DNA from: UBA1926 sp002337215
Lineage (GTDB): Bacteria > Planctomycetota > Phycisphaerae > Phycisphaerales > UBA1924
Direction: 5' to 3'
DNA length: 64,000 nucleotides
Assembly (NCBI GenBank): GCA_963973795.1
Contig: CAXBAF010000004.1
Location: 111,220 to 175,219, forward strand
Shown: piece after piece, positions 36,723-45,448 of the stretch
Layout of the letters: every line of letters begins with the position of its first letter
Numbering within the stretch: position 1 is the stretch's first letter
Notes under the pieces: model-generated
What the model was told of the DNA's origin: nothing
The model's input: only the letters and a program-made list of their open reading frames with translations
Database searches by the model: none
Position numbers and translations under genes: made by a program

Positions 36723-37826
36723 TTGGCACAGCAGAGCGAAACAGCGAAATTCAAGGCCGCGGTTGTCGGCGGCACCGGGTACGGCGGCGCGGAGCTCATC
36801 CGCCTGCTCATGGGCCACCCGTCGGTAAACCTGACCCGCGTGAGCAGCATCGATTCGGTGGACAAGCCGCTCGAGGCGGTTCACCTGAGCATGACCGACA
36901 CCGGGCTGAAGTTCGAGGAGATCCCGCTCGCCGAGGCCGCGTCGGGCGTCGATGTCGTCTTCCTCGGGCTCCCCCACAAGGTCTCGTCCACGCTCGCGCC
37001 GGAGATCGAACCGCTGGACGCGAAGGTCATCGACCTCTCGGGCGACTTCCGCCTCCGCAGCGTCGAGGACTACGAGACGTATTACGGCCAGGCCCACCCG
37101 CACCCCGAGCACCTCGACGGGCGTTGGACGTTCGGGCTCCCCGAGATCAACCGCGACGCCATCCGGAAGGCGGACCGCGTCGCGTCGCCCGGCTGCTTCG
37201 CGAGCACGATTATGATCGGGCTCCTCCCGCTGGCGCAGGCGGGGCTGCTCAAGGGCCCGGTGCAGACGGTCGCCGCGACGGGGTCATCCGGTAGCGGCAC
37301 CTACGCCAAGCAGGGCACGCACCACCCCATCCGCGCCAACAACCTCAAGAGCTACAAGCACCTGAATCACCAGCACACCCCCGAGATCACGCGGATCCTC
37401 AACGAGGCGATGGACCGGGCCGGCAGCAGGACGGACTTCCGGCTCCACTTCATGCCCCGTTCCGCGCCCATGGCACGCGGCATTCTCGCGACCAACTTTG
37501 TGCGCATCGATGAGTCCGTCACCGACGAACAGATCGACAAGATCTACCACGAGTTCTACGCCGATTCGGCGTTCGTCCGCGTGCACGGAGGCGTCGCAAA
37601 CAACGGCGGGCGCACGGCCGAGGTCGTCGCGATCAAGGGCAGCATGTGGGTCGATCTTTCCTGGGCGATCAGCGAGCCCGACGGGTTCGGCGGCCGGCAG
37701 CTCGCCGTCGACACCGCGCTCGACAACCTCGTCAAGGGCGGCGCGGGGCAGGCGGTCCAGTCCATGAACCTGATGCTGGGCCTCCCGGAGCGCGAGGGCA
37801 TCGACGCCCCCGCGATGTGGCCGTGA
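36723..37826 (+). CDS. argC: N-acetyl-gamma-glutamyl-phosphate reductase
   Basis: This 367-residue enzyme catalyses the third step of arginine synthesis. The NADP-binding VVGGTGYGGAELIRLL is at the N-terminus. The catalytic Cys158 lies in SPGCFAST, and a conserved HFMPRSAPMARGI loop and KGSMWVDLSWAI follow. The start is TTG 36723 at the beginning of the conserved protein. It overlaps the next gene, argB, in GTGA (37823-37826), so translation is coupled. The paralogous LysY of lysine synthesis cannot be fully excluded, but the argB-like neighbour supports argC. Confidence 0.9.
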   Translation: MAQQSETAKFKAAVVGGTGYGGAELIRLLMGHPSVNLTRVSSIDSVDKPLEAVHLSMTDTGLKFEEIPLAEAASGVDVVFLGLPHKVSSTLAPEIEPLDAKVIDLSGDFRLRSVEDYETYYGQAHPHPEHLDGRWTFGLPEINRDAIRKADRVASPGCFASTIMIGLLPLAQAGLLKGPVQTVAATGSSGSGTYAKQGTHHPIRANNLKSYKHLNHQHTPEITRILNEAMDRAGSRTDFRLHFMPRSAPMARGILATNFVRIDESVTDEQIDKIYHEFYADSAFVRVHGGVANNGGRTAEVVAIKGSMWVDLSWAISEPDGFGGRQLAVDTALDNLVKGGAGQAVQSMNLMLGLPEREGIDAPAMWP

Positions 37827-38689
37827 GCGGCGCAGATCGGTCGCACACGACCGCCGTCCTCAAGTTCGGGGGCGAGGTTGTTGCGGACACGCCGAGGCTC
37901 GTCGCGGTGCTGGGCGAGGTGGCCGGGCTTGTGCGCTCAGGATGGCGGTTCGTGCTCTGCCACGGGGGCAACCCCCAAGCGAACGCACTGACATCGGCGG
38001 TCGGGCTCGAGCGCACGCAGGTGGGCGGGCGGCGGGTGACCGACGCCCCGACGCTGAAGGTCATGAAGCAGGTCCTCGCGGGTGAGTGCAGCGTCGATGT
38101 CGTCGCGGCGGCGATGAGCGCCGGGCTGAACGCCGTTGGCATCAGCGGCGTCAGCGCCGGCACCGTCACGGCGCACAAACGCCCGCCAAAGGTGATGTCC
38201 GGGTGCGGACCGGACCCCGTGGACTTTGGGTTCGTCGGCGATATCGATCGCATCGAGAGCGGGCTCGTGCGCACGCTCTGGGACGCGGGCTACACCCCGG
38301 TGATGAACACCCTGGGGCTCGATCCCGCGGCCGACCCAATTACTGGCGTGCGAGCGGTGTACAACATCAACGCGGACACCGTCTCCTCGGCTCTCGCGGC
38401 CGAGTTGCGGGTCGATCACCTGTTTCTGATGACGGGTGTGCCGGGCGTGCTCGCCGACAAGGACGACCCGTCCACCCGCATCCCGAGGCTGACTGTGTCG
38501 GGGGCTCGGGCCGCGATCGGCGACGGCGTCGTCGTGGGGGGGATGATCCCCAAGATCGAAGAGGCGCTCAAGAACCTGTCGCTGGGGGTCGGGGCGATCC
38601 ACATTCTGGGGGCACACGCCGGGGCGATCGCGGCCGAAGCGTCGGAGGCGGGGTCAGCCGGCACAGCGCTGCTGCCGGACCCGGGTTAG
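37823..38689 (+). CDS. argB: acetylglutamate kinase
   Basis: This 288-residue amino-acid kinase phosphorylates N-acetylglutamate. It starts at GTG 37823 within the argC stop (GTGA). Visible motifs: VLKFGGEVV (14-20), CHGGNPQ (46-52), YNINADTVSSALA and FLMTGVPGVLADKDD. GGMIPKIEEALKNL is the C-terminal family signature. The family glycine loop is normally HGGGP; here the third Gly is Asn and the next residues are PQ. That alters the phosphate-binding loop, but all other elements are intact. Arginine inhibition-type N-terminal helix is absent. Confidence 0.88.
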   Translation: MSGADRSHTTAVLKFGGEVVADTPRLVAVLGEVAGLVRSGWRFVLCHGGNPQANALTSAVGLERTQVGGRRVTDAPTLKVMKQVLAGECSVDVVAAAMSAGLNAVGISGVSAGTVTAHKRPPKVMSGCGPDPVDFGFVGDIDRIESGLVRTLWDAGYTPVMNTLGLDPAADPITGVRAVYNINADTVSSALAAELRVDHLFLMTGVPGVLADKDDPSTRIPRLTVSGARAAIGDGVVVGGMIPKIEEALKNLSLGVGAIHILGAHAGAIAAEASEAGSAGTALLPDPG

Positions 38690-38731
38690 GCCCGATCGCG
38701 GACGCTTGCGGCGGATATACTCGACGCGTTG

Positions 38732-38805
38732 GCCACCTTAGCTCAGCTCGGTAGAGCGTCAGTTTTGTAAACTGAATGTCGTCGGTTCGAATCCGACAGG
38801 TGGCT
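38732..38805 (+). tRNA. tRNA-Thr (anticodon TGT)
   Basis: A 74-base cloverleaf is readable. The acceptor stem GCCACCT pairs with AGGTGGC. The D arm is GCTCAGCTCGGTAGAGC. The anticodon stem TCAGT/ACTGA encloses loop TTTGTAA, with TGT in the anticodon position. The T arm is GTCGG-TTCGAAT-CCGAC. The discriminator is T and CCA is not encoded. The tRNA lies directly upstream of a truncated integrase gene, so its 3' end is a likely former attachment site. Confidence 0.97.
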
Positions 38806-38882
38806 TTGTCACAATTTCAGCCGAACGCAGCACTTCGCGTACCTGCCCGTGTCGGGCAGAGCGGCCCCGAGAGCCCTTGGAC

Positions 38883-38898
38883 GGTGGTAATTACCACC
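38883..38898. repeat. 16-base perfect palindrome upstream of the integrase fragment
   Basis: GGTGGTAATTACCACC reads identically on both strands. With CCTTG (38875-38879) on the left and CAAGG (38898-38902) on the right, the dyad extends around a small internal bulge, so a longer stem is possible. It lies between tRNA-Thr and the integrase fragment start at 38920. It may be an operator or recombination-protein site of the lost element. Confidence 0.5.
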
Positions 38899-38919
38899 CA
38901 AGGCCGCGAGGTACGCACG

Positions 38920-39315
38920 ATGCCGCGTTCAAACCCCTCCATCCCGAAGTACTCCCTGCACAAGCCGAGCGGACGCGCTCGTGTCCGGATCGGTGGCCAT
39001 GACATCTACCTCGGTGCGTACGGCTCCCCGGTATCGCAGGAGGCGTACAACCGGGTGATCGCTGAGCATCTCACCGGGGGCGTGCCCACCGCGAGGCCGG
39101 CGTCTCGCTCGACCGGTGGTCCTCTGTCGATCGCCGAGTTGGTCCTGCGGTACGCCGTTCATCGGAAAGCCTCGAAACTGAGCCCCGCGACCTTCGCGAA
39201 AGTCGACAAGCCGGCTCTTCGGCGGCTCCGACGGCTCTATGGCACCGTGCCCGTAACCGTGACTCGAATGGTCGATTTCGTCAGGGCAACGCCGGTGGAC
39301 CAAGGAATCAGCTAG
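38920..39315 (+). pseudogene. tyrosine recombinase/integrase, N-terminal fragment
   Basis: 131 residues remain from ATG 38920 to a TAG at 39313. The sequence matches the N-terminus of the planctomycete phage-type integrase: YSLHKPSGRARVRIGGHDIYLGAYGSP, then LSIAELVLRYAVHR and ALRRLRRLYGTVPVTVTR, the arm-binding and start of the core-binding (SAM-like) domain. The whole catalytic domain (Arg...His-x-x-Arg...Tyr) is missing. A normal protein is roughly three times longer. The break abuts sequence from another gene in another frame, so a deletion has fused the two. Adjacent tRNA-Thr supports an integrated-element origin. Confidence 0.75.
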
Positions 39316-39320
39316 CTGGC

Positions 39321-39549
39321 AAGATTGGCAAACTTCGCGCCGCTCTTGTCGCTGCCGTGACCGAGGAGGATATTCGCGAAATCGTCCACGCCCTGATCGC
39401 GACCGCGAAAGGCGGCGATGTCCGGGCCATCAGGGAGCTCCTTGACCGCACGATCGGCCGGTCGGCCGAGACGGACTTGATCGAGCGTCTCAAAGGAAAT
39501 GGAGGCAGCCCTGAGCGACGTTGTGGTTCAGCGGGAGAATGTGGCATGA
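39321..39549 (+). pseudogene. small element-borne gene, 5'-truncated and frameshifted
   Basis: The frame reads IGKLRAALVAAVTEEDIRE then DVRAIRELLDRTIGRSAETD to IERL, a helical protein typical of phage or element genes of unknown function. At the AAA of 39492-39494 the sense moves one frame: KEMEAALSDVVVQRENVA followed by TGA 39547-39549. Removing one A restores a continuous protein. Its stop overlaps the ATG of the next gene as ATGA, which indicates they were once a translationally coupled pair. The 5' end was lost in the deletion that truncated the integrase. Confidence 0.55.
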
Positions 39550-39801
39550 AGAACCGCCTCGAACGTCTTCAGGCCCTTCTCTCGGCCCTTGGTCGGTGCC
39601 GCGTGTGCAATGACCGCGGCGTCGACGGAGTCCGAATCGAACACCTCGGACCCGGGGAGCACCGTCCCCCCCCGTGACCCTACCGGTTGCCGAGATTGCG
39701 GCTGTGTGGGCGAGGTCACAACGCTCATCGTCAATCGCACGCCGCTCGGGAATCCGCCGCTGCCGGGTGAGCCGGGGGCGACGTACGCGGATCCCGACTG
39801 A
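39546..39801 (+). pseudogene. small zinc-knuckle-like gene, frameshifted at a C-run
   Basis: From ATG 39546 the protein MKNRLERLQALLSALGRCRV runs to an eight-C tract (39666-39673). There the frame closes at TGA 39675-39677. In the next frame GCRDCGCVGEVTTLIVNRT continues to TGA 39799-39801. Together they form a short protein with two CxxC knuckles (CRVC and CRDC), a probable zinc ribbon. A one-base slip in the C-run explains the break. Function unknown; neighbours suggest a mobile-element accessory gene. Confidence 0.5.
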
Positions 39802-39818
39802 CGTAACCCCGGGGGCCA

Positions 39819-40283
39819 TCAGTTGCACCCGGCGGTGATGCTCTCGACGAAGACGGTGATGTCCGCGAGATCGAGAATGCTGTTGTTGTCGAAGTCGACG
39901 CTCAGGTCGTTCGTGGTGAACGCGGTCACAAAGGCGCTGATGTCACCGAGGTCCAGCGTGCCAAAGGGCGGCGCGAGATCGGCTTGGTTGCATCCGGCGG
40001 GACCCGCGTCCGGAACGGTCACGGCAAGAAAACCACCCCGGAGTTCGAGCGTACCGAATGTAAGTTCCGGACCGGCGTCGGGCTGCCCGATCACGCCTTG
40101 GAGCCCGAGCGTGCCGGCGGTCGAAACGCCTCCCCCGGAATCGACCGAGAACCAATCCACAGTGGGCACGGCGTGCGCAGACGCGATGAGGAGCGTGACT
40201 CCAGCGAGCACAGTCGTGTTGCCAAGGCTGAGGGACATCGAGCCCGCACGGTGCATCTGATTCGGTGTTGGCTTAGTCGTCAC
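39819..40283 (-). CDS. small secreted protein with GC-type dockerin
   Basis: This 154-residue protein has a signal peptide (LAGVTLLIASAHA). A short domain (VDWFSVDSGGGVSTAGTLGL) is of the type found in many secreted planctomycete proteins. The C-terminal GC-type dockerin is complete: CNQADLAPPFGTLDLGDISAFV, then DFDNNSILDLADITVFVESI ending GCN. GTG 40283 has GGGAG upstream and overlaps the stop of the giant gene by 11 bases. ATG 40256 and ATG 40238 are alternatives. Probably co-expressed with the giant protein. Confidence 0.78.
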   Translation of the reverse strand: MTTKPTPNQMHRAGSMSLSLGNTTVLAGVTLLIASAHAVPTVDWFSVDSGGGVSTAGTLGLQGVIGQPDAGPELTFGTLELRGGFLAVTVPDAGPAGCNQADLAPPFGTLDLGDISAFVTAFTTNDLSVDFDNNSILDLADITVFVESITAGCN

Positions 40284-43200
40284 AGGGTTCTCCCGGGAGG
40301 GTTTGCTCTGGCAGTGTCACACCGCTGAGCATCTCATATGTGGCCTGATCGACGATGTCGAGCAGAGCTGTTTCCGAGGCGGAGCCGTCGGGGTTCACGA
40401 CCGTGATGGTCGCGACACCGGCAGCTTCCAAGGCGGGTTCGAGGTCACCCACACCGAGGAAGGCAAAGATCACATCGTCGGACAGGGCTTCTTCCTGGAC
40501 ACCGTTGATGAAGATGCCGTTGGCCTTGTTGGCCTGGACAAAAGTCTCGAGCGGCGCGCCGTTGAACCAGATGACGGCCCCCGGCACGATGTGCCTGCCC
40601 GTGACCTGGAGACGGATCTCTCCGGGAACATCCGCGCAGCGATTGATGAGCGCCCGCGTGGCGTACTCGGGCTGGAGCGCCATGATGACGGGCTGCGGGT
40701 AGCGGATATCGAAGCCGATGGAGTTCGACTCCCCGCCCGAATCCACATTGAACCCGGGCTCGCCCTGTCCGCCGGCGAAGCTGTCGAAGTACTGGGTGCC
40801 GTTGGACGGCGTGTAGACGCTCACCTGAGCCGAGCCCTGGAAGTTGGTGAGCTCGGCGGGGACGATGGCGCGGAGCGTGCCCGGCGTGACATACTTGGTA
40901 TCGAGCTCCATACCGTTCCAGAGCACAACGGACGCCTTGTTGAAGTTGCCGAAGCGGGGCTCCTGGAAGCCGTCGAAGGTCGGGACATTGAATGGGCCCT
41001 CGACCGTGAGCACGAAGTCGCCGTTGCCCGGGAGGACGGCCCTCGGGATGAGGTTGGAAATCACGGGTTCGGGCGCGGCCACAATGAGGTTCGCACGGGT
41101 GCTGAGGCCGCCCCCCGGGCCCGGGCTGCGGAGCCGGAAGCCCTTGATGTCGGGTTCGTCGTACTCGCCGACGGGGAGGGTGGCAAAGAGCTGACCGTTC
41201 TTGAACGACTGACTCAGTCGTGAGACCGGGGTCGCCTCCGTCGGGTTGGCGAGGAAAAGAATCTGGTCGCGGTTCAGGGCACGGTCATAGACGGTGAAAT
41301 CGGCGATCCGTCCGTCCGTAAAGTCACCTGTGTTCGGGTTTGTGCCGCCGCTCCCGCCTCCGAAAAACGAACTACCGAAGTACATGGACCGCGTGGAGAT
41401 CATCTCGTCGCTGTATGGAGTCGGGTCATATGCACCGATCAACACGCCGTCGAGGTACAGCCGGAGGCCGTCGGGCTGGTCCCGATCGACCGTGAACGCG
41501 AAATGGTGCCACTGCCCGGTCTCAAATGCCGGGTATTGGAACCCCTCGAGGACAAACTCATCGACCACGGGAGAGGCGGAGTTTGTGGTCAGGCGCACAC
41601 CGGGATTTCCGCGGACATTAGCGTACATGATGAAACCGAGCATCTCGTCCGAGCCCGGGGTGGAATCTACGTATGTATCATTGGAGGGGAGACCGGCGAC
41701 TTTTTTGACCCACACGGCGGCGGAGAAGTCGTTCAGCTCGGGCTCAATGAAGTCGGAACCGGTGCCGAACACCTGGACAGTCAATCCAGAGCTGGACGGG
41801 ATCTCTATGGCTTGCCCGAGGAAAGTGGGCACGCCGCGATCCGTGTACTCGGGATCTCCGGATGTTTGTGTGTTCGAGATTGAATCGCTGTCGAGGGTGC
41901 CCTCAAACCTGTGTTGGCTGATTGTGCCGGGAAGCACCGCGATGTCGTCGCGCTCGATCATCACGGAGGGGATCGGGGGTTCGAGTAAGAAGTCGAAGGT
42001 TGGATAGCTGGATGCCAGACTCCCGCTGGTCAGGTTGGAGTTGTTCCAGAGGTCGCTGAGGACATTCCAGTAATCCCTTCGGGCGATGAAAGAGGGCCCA
42101 CCGAGGGGTGTGAGGCCGTCCGTAAGACTAACCTCGAGGCTCCCGCCAACGCGGGGATCCTCGGCCCAGACGCTCGGGCCGGCGGCGACGAGGTTGGGCG
42201 CTGGCAGGCTGATGGGGAAGTCCACCGAATCGGAGATCGGTTCGTTGTCTGCGTTTTGGGCCCAGATGCGGGCGACCGCGGGGATCAGCCGCGCCTCGTT
42301 GGGGATCTCGACGAGAGCGGTGCGGCTGTTGAGCGGCATGCCCGGCATGTTCTCGTTGATGATCGGGAGGTCGAACACGCGTCCGCCGACGCAGAGCACG
42401 AAGCTGTCGAGCTCGTAATCGCCCGTGGCGTTGAAGAGATCGCCGTAGATGAGCATCCGGCTCGGATCTCGATTCAGGAACTCGTTGAACTCCTGGACAG
42501 TCGGGCTGAACTGGTTGACGAGGAACGCCTTGAGCTCGCGCCGGCTGGTACCGCTGATGCGGGGCTGGCCCGGGTAAGCCGGGTCGGCGTTCTCGTCGGG
42601 CTCGATCACAATCTGGATCGGGTCGAGGGCGAACGATGGGACAGGCTCGCTCAGTGCGGGCACAGGGAAGGTGAGCGTCGGGAGGGCGATGTCGAGATCG
42701 AACGACGCGATATCGAAGCAGCCCACGCAGGCCTCGAATCCGAAGAGCGTCTCGCCGAAGCCCTGTGCGTTGGCGGCGATGGCGAGCGTCTCCCACCCCA
42801 CGCTCGGGACCATGGTGACCCAGGTGCGGTTAGACATCGTGCCGGGTGCTTCGAGCCTGGGGGTGACGGAGAGGGTGTAGTTGTTCGCGAGAAGGTTCGC
42901 GGGCGAGGCCGTGATGGTGATGTCCTCGGCCCATGTCGAGCCGTCGCGTTCGAGCACGGTGCGATACTGCGTCCCGGTGAACTCCCCGTTGTTGATGACA
43001 ACCGGGAACGAGAAGTCGAGCACGACCTCGGGACTGGGCTCGTACTCGATCGTCTGGTTGGCCTCGAGGTCCACCTGCGTGAAGAGCTGGGCGACCGCGA
43101 AGCCGGCGCCGAACGACCACTCGCTGTTGGCCGGGTCCGGCGCCCCGATGTCCTTGCCGAGGGTGAGCCCGGCGGCGGCGGCGACCATGTTGCTGATGTT

Positions 43201-45411
43201 GGCCCGGAGCTCGAGGAAGGTCTCGGGCTCAAGCGTCGAGACGGCCCTGCCGTTGTTCGCGTTGTAGCCGCCCGATGTGGCAAACTGCGGGCGCGTGAGC
43301 TTGGCGGAGAAGAACCCGGCCTCGTCGGAGAGCTCGACCCAGGAGCCGGGGTTGCCCGTGGGCACCTCAAAGAAGAGCCCCGGCACGGGCCCGTCGTAGG
43401 ACGCGCCCCCGTCGAAGAGCGGGAAGGACGCGAACTCGGAGCTGAGCGCGATCAGCGAGGCGCTCGAGCCGATGTTCATACCCAGGTCGGCGACCACGCC
43501 GGCGCTGAGCTGGGGCACGACATCGGCTGTGACCCGGGCACCGGGGTCGGCATCGAACTGGATGCGGACCGGGAACGGGGCGCCCGGCTCGAGCTTGTCG
43601 ATGCCGGCAACTGCGATGTCGAGCTCGCCTGGATAGCTCACATCGGCGGTGCCGCCCGAGGCGATGGCCTCGAAGCCGAGACCGAACTGCGCGGAGCCGA
43701 CCGCGTTGACACTGCCGCCGAACTCGCCGACGACGGGGATGCCGCTGAGGGCGGAAAGTGTGATGTCGAACGGGACGGTCTCGTTGAAGAATGTGGTCTC
43801 CGCGGAGATGGAGCCCTGGCCCGCGCTCCAGATGCTCTGGTTCTCGACCTGGATGCTCGGCGAGTTGCGGGCGATGGTGGGGACCGATGTGAAGGGCTGG
43901 GAGAGCTTGGCGAGGCGGCAGTAGCTGAGATTCGGCTGCGGTCCAGGGCCATCGGGGTCGGTCGCGATCCTGCCAGCCATGTAGACATTATCACCGAAAT
44001 CGACGAGGATATCGAATGCGAAGTCGGTCTGGCCCGTGTCCGAGCCCCGGGGGAACTGATAGATCCAGGACCTCTCCCCGGCAATGTTTCGTTTGTCGAG
44101 CTTGGAGATATAGATGTCGTTGGTGACAAGGTCGCGGCGCAGGTCAAGCAGGATGTACGGGTTGCCAAAGCGGTCGACATCGAGACCCCGGAGATCGACT
44201 CGGTCATCCTGGTCCAGCGGGAAAGAGACGGAATGCGTACCGAACATAAAGCCAGACTGGCTGAACTGATCGATCAGCGGCTGCTGGGTGCCACTGACGA
44301 AGTCTCGGCCGACATAGATCTGTGAATCTCGTGTGACCGAGAGGAAGAGGATTGCGATCCCCGGCCCGACCGATCCGTCCTTCCGGAACCGGCGTTCGCC
44401 GTCGGTGGTGAAGGAGTTCAGGGCATAGTTGACGCGGCTGACCGAGTCGAGGAACTCGGCGATGTAGCTGTTGCAATCGAAGTCCACCACGACATTCCCC
44501 TCGACTAGGCCGTCGAGGGTCTCGATCCACTCGGCATCGCCCGCCGCGTTGATCTTGGTGAGGCGGCCCACGCCCAGCGGGGCCGCGGCCGTGAATTCGT
44601 TGTAGGCAACATAGATGTTGCCGAACCGGTCGATGGCGTTATCAAACAGAAGCACCGCATTCTCATCGAAGTCTGCAATGATCCGGCTGAAGACGCGCGA
44701 ACCGTCGGAGCGGTACCGCTGCACCCCTAATGCTCGGCCCGGCGTCCCGTCCGACTGCACCGTGCTGATGTAGATGACATAGACATTGCCGTCCCCATCG
44801 ACGACGAGGTCCGGCCCTCCGCTCAGCGTGCCGTCCGTGAACAGATCGACCTGCCATTGCTGGCTGCCGGTCTCGCCACTGAGCTTCCTGAGTCGTCTCG
44901 GCTCTTGATTGAGCGGACTCGTGAGGTAGTAGACATTACCCTCGAGGTCGAGCTGGAAACCTCGGGATCCCCCTGAGACTCCGCCGAACACGGCCCAGGG
45001 CTGATTGACACCGGCGAGAGTGTTCAGGCCGGTCGTCGGGTCAAACTTGGCGAAGAATGTGTACGAATCACTCGCGGTCTGCCCGCGACCGTTCGCGATG
45101 AGGTTTCCCTCGACATCGGTCTGCACCTCGAGGAACCGGAGCGAGGTCCAGGGCTGCCCGTTGGGAGCCCCCGGCATCGCGAACTCGATGTCCCACTCCG
45201 GATCGCGCAAACCGACGCCGCGCTTGTCGGTCGGGCTCGGCGAGATCTCAGCGCTGATGGCCTTCGCGGCCTCGGGAGAGATCGTGCCCCGCTCGACTTC
45301 TGCCTTCACGGCTTCTTTGAGCTTCGAGATCTGGGCGGTCGCGGGGGTCACGGCCAGCGATGCCATCATCAGACACGGTGCGAGGACCCTCGCGAACAAC
45401 GAGCGATTCAT
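40273..45411 (-). CDS. giant secreted multidomain protein (propeller, LamG, IPT/TIG-like)
   Basis: This 1712-residue protein has a signal peptide (cleavage after ATA, about residue 26). About residues 60-505 are beta-propeller-like repeats with LDLEGNVYYL, VDGDGNVYVIYI, DRFGNIYVAYN and DRFGNPYILLD (SBBP-like beads). The middle is long beta-rich sequence without a recognised family. About residues 1165-1375 form a LamG/concanavalin-type domain (HRFEGTLDSDS..., WHHFAFTVDRDQPDGLRLYL, YDRALNRDQILFLANP). The last 300 residues look like IPT/TIG beta-sandwiches (PVISNLIPRAVLPGNGDFVL). There is no dockerin or PEP-CTERM tail, but a dockerin protein is encoded immediately downstream. It is probably an adhesin or surface carbohydrate-binding protein. 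Confidence 0.82.
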   Translation of the reverse strand: MNRSLFARVLAPCLMMASLAVTPATAQISKLKEAVKAEVERGTISPEAAKAISAEISPSPTDKRGVGLRDPEWDIEFAMPGAPNGQPWTSLRFLEVQTDVEGNLIANGRGQTASDSYTFFAKFDPTTGLNTLAGVNQPWAVFGGVSGGSRGFQLDLEGNVYYLTSPLNQEPRRLRKLSGETGSQQWQVDLFTDGTLSGGPDLVVDGDGNVYVIYISTVQSDGTPGRALGVQRYRSDGSRVFSRIIADFDENAVLLFDNAIDRFGNIYVAYNEFTAAAPLGVGRLTKINAAGDAEWIETLDGLVEGNVVVDFDCNSYIAEFLDSVSRVNYALNSFTTDGERRFRKDGSVGPGIAILFLSVTRDSQIYVGRDFVSGTQQPLIDQFSQSGFMFGTHSVSFPLDQDDRVDLRGLDVDRFGNPYILLDLRRDLVTNDIYISKLDKRNIAGERSWIYQFPRGSDTGQTDFAFDILVDFGDNVYMAGRIATDPDGPGPQPNLSYCRLAKLSQPFTSVPTIARNSPSIQVENQSIWSAGQGSISAETTFFNETVPFDITLSALSGIPVVGEFGGSVNAVGSAQFGLGFEAIASGGTADVSYPGELDIAVAGIDKLEPGAPFPVRIQFDADPGARVTADVVPQLSAGVVADLGMNIGSSASLIALSSEFASFPLFDGGASYDGPVPGLFFEVPTGNPGSWVELSDEAGFFSAKLTRPQFATSGGYNANNGRAVSTLEPETFLELRANISNMVAAAAGLTLGKDIGAPDPANSEWSFGAGFAVAQLFTQVDLEANQTIEYEPSPEVVLDFSFPVVINNGEFTGTQYRTVLERDGSTWAEDITITASPANLLANNYTLSVTPRLEAPGTMSNRTWVTMVPSVGWETLAIAANAQGFGETLFGFEACVGCFDIASFDLDIALPTLTFPVPALSEPVPSFALDPIQIVIEPDENADPAYPGQPRISGTSRRELKAFLVNQFSPTVQEFNEFLNRDPSRMLIYGDLFNATGDYELDSFVLCVGGRVFDLPIINENMPGMPLNSRTALVEIPNEARLIPAVARIWAQNADNEPISDSVDFPISLPAPNLVAAGPSVWAEDPRVGGSLEVSLTDGLTPLGGPSFIARRDYWNVLSDLWNNSNLTSGSLASSYPTFDFLLEPPIPSVMIERDDIAVLPGTISQHRFEGTLDSDSISNTQTSGDPEYTDRGVPTFLGQAIEIPSSSGLTVQVFGTGSDFIEPELNDFSAAVWVKKVAGLPSNDTYVDSTPGSDEMLGFIMYANVRGNPGVRLTTNSASPVVDEFVLEGFQYPAFETGQWHHFAFTVDRDQPDGLRLYLDGVLIGAYDPTPYSDEMISTRSMYFGSSFFGGGSGGTNPNTGDFTDGRIADFTVYDRALNRDQILFLANPTEATPVSRLSQSFKNGQLFATLPVGEYDEPDIKGFRLRSPGPGGGLSTRANLIVAAPEPVISNLIPRAVLPGNGDFVLTVEGPFNVPTFDGFQEPRFGNFNKASVVLWNGMELDTKYVTPGTLRAIVPAELTNFQGSAQVSVYTPSNGTQYFDSFAGGQGEPGFNVDSGGESNSIGFDIRYPQPVIMALQPEYATRALINRCADVPGEIRLQVTGRHIVPGAVIWFNGAPLETFVQANKANGIFINGVQEEALSDDVIFAFLGVGDLEPALEAAGVATITVVNPDGSASETALLDIVDQATYEMLSGVTLPEQTLPGEPCDD

Positions 45412-45448
45412 GGTGTGTTTCCCTGGTGGTGTTGTCGTGAGGACCTAC

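Noticed and set aside
42256..44325. 689-codon plus-strand open frame opposite the giant secreted gene
   Set aside because: It is antisense to a well-supported coding frame and has an Asp/Gly/Glu/Arg-skewed composition with no domain logic. High GC keeps such shadow frames open.
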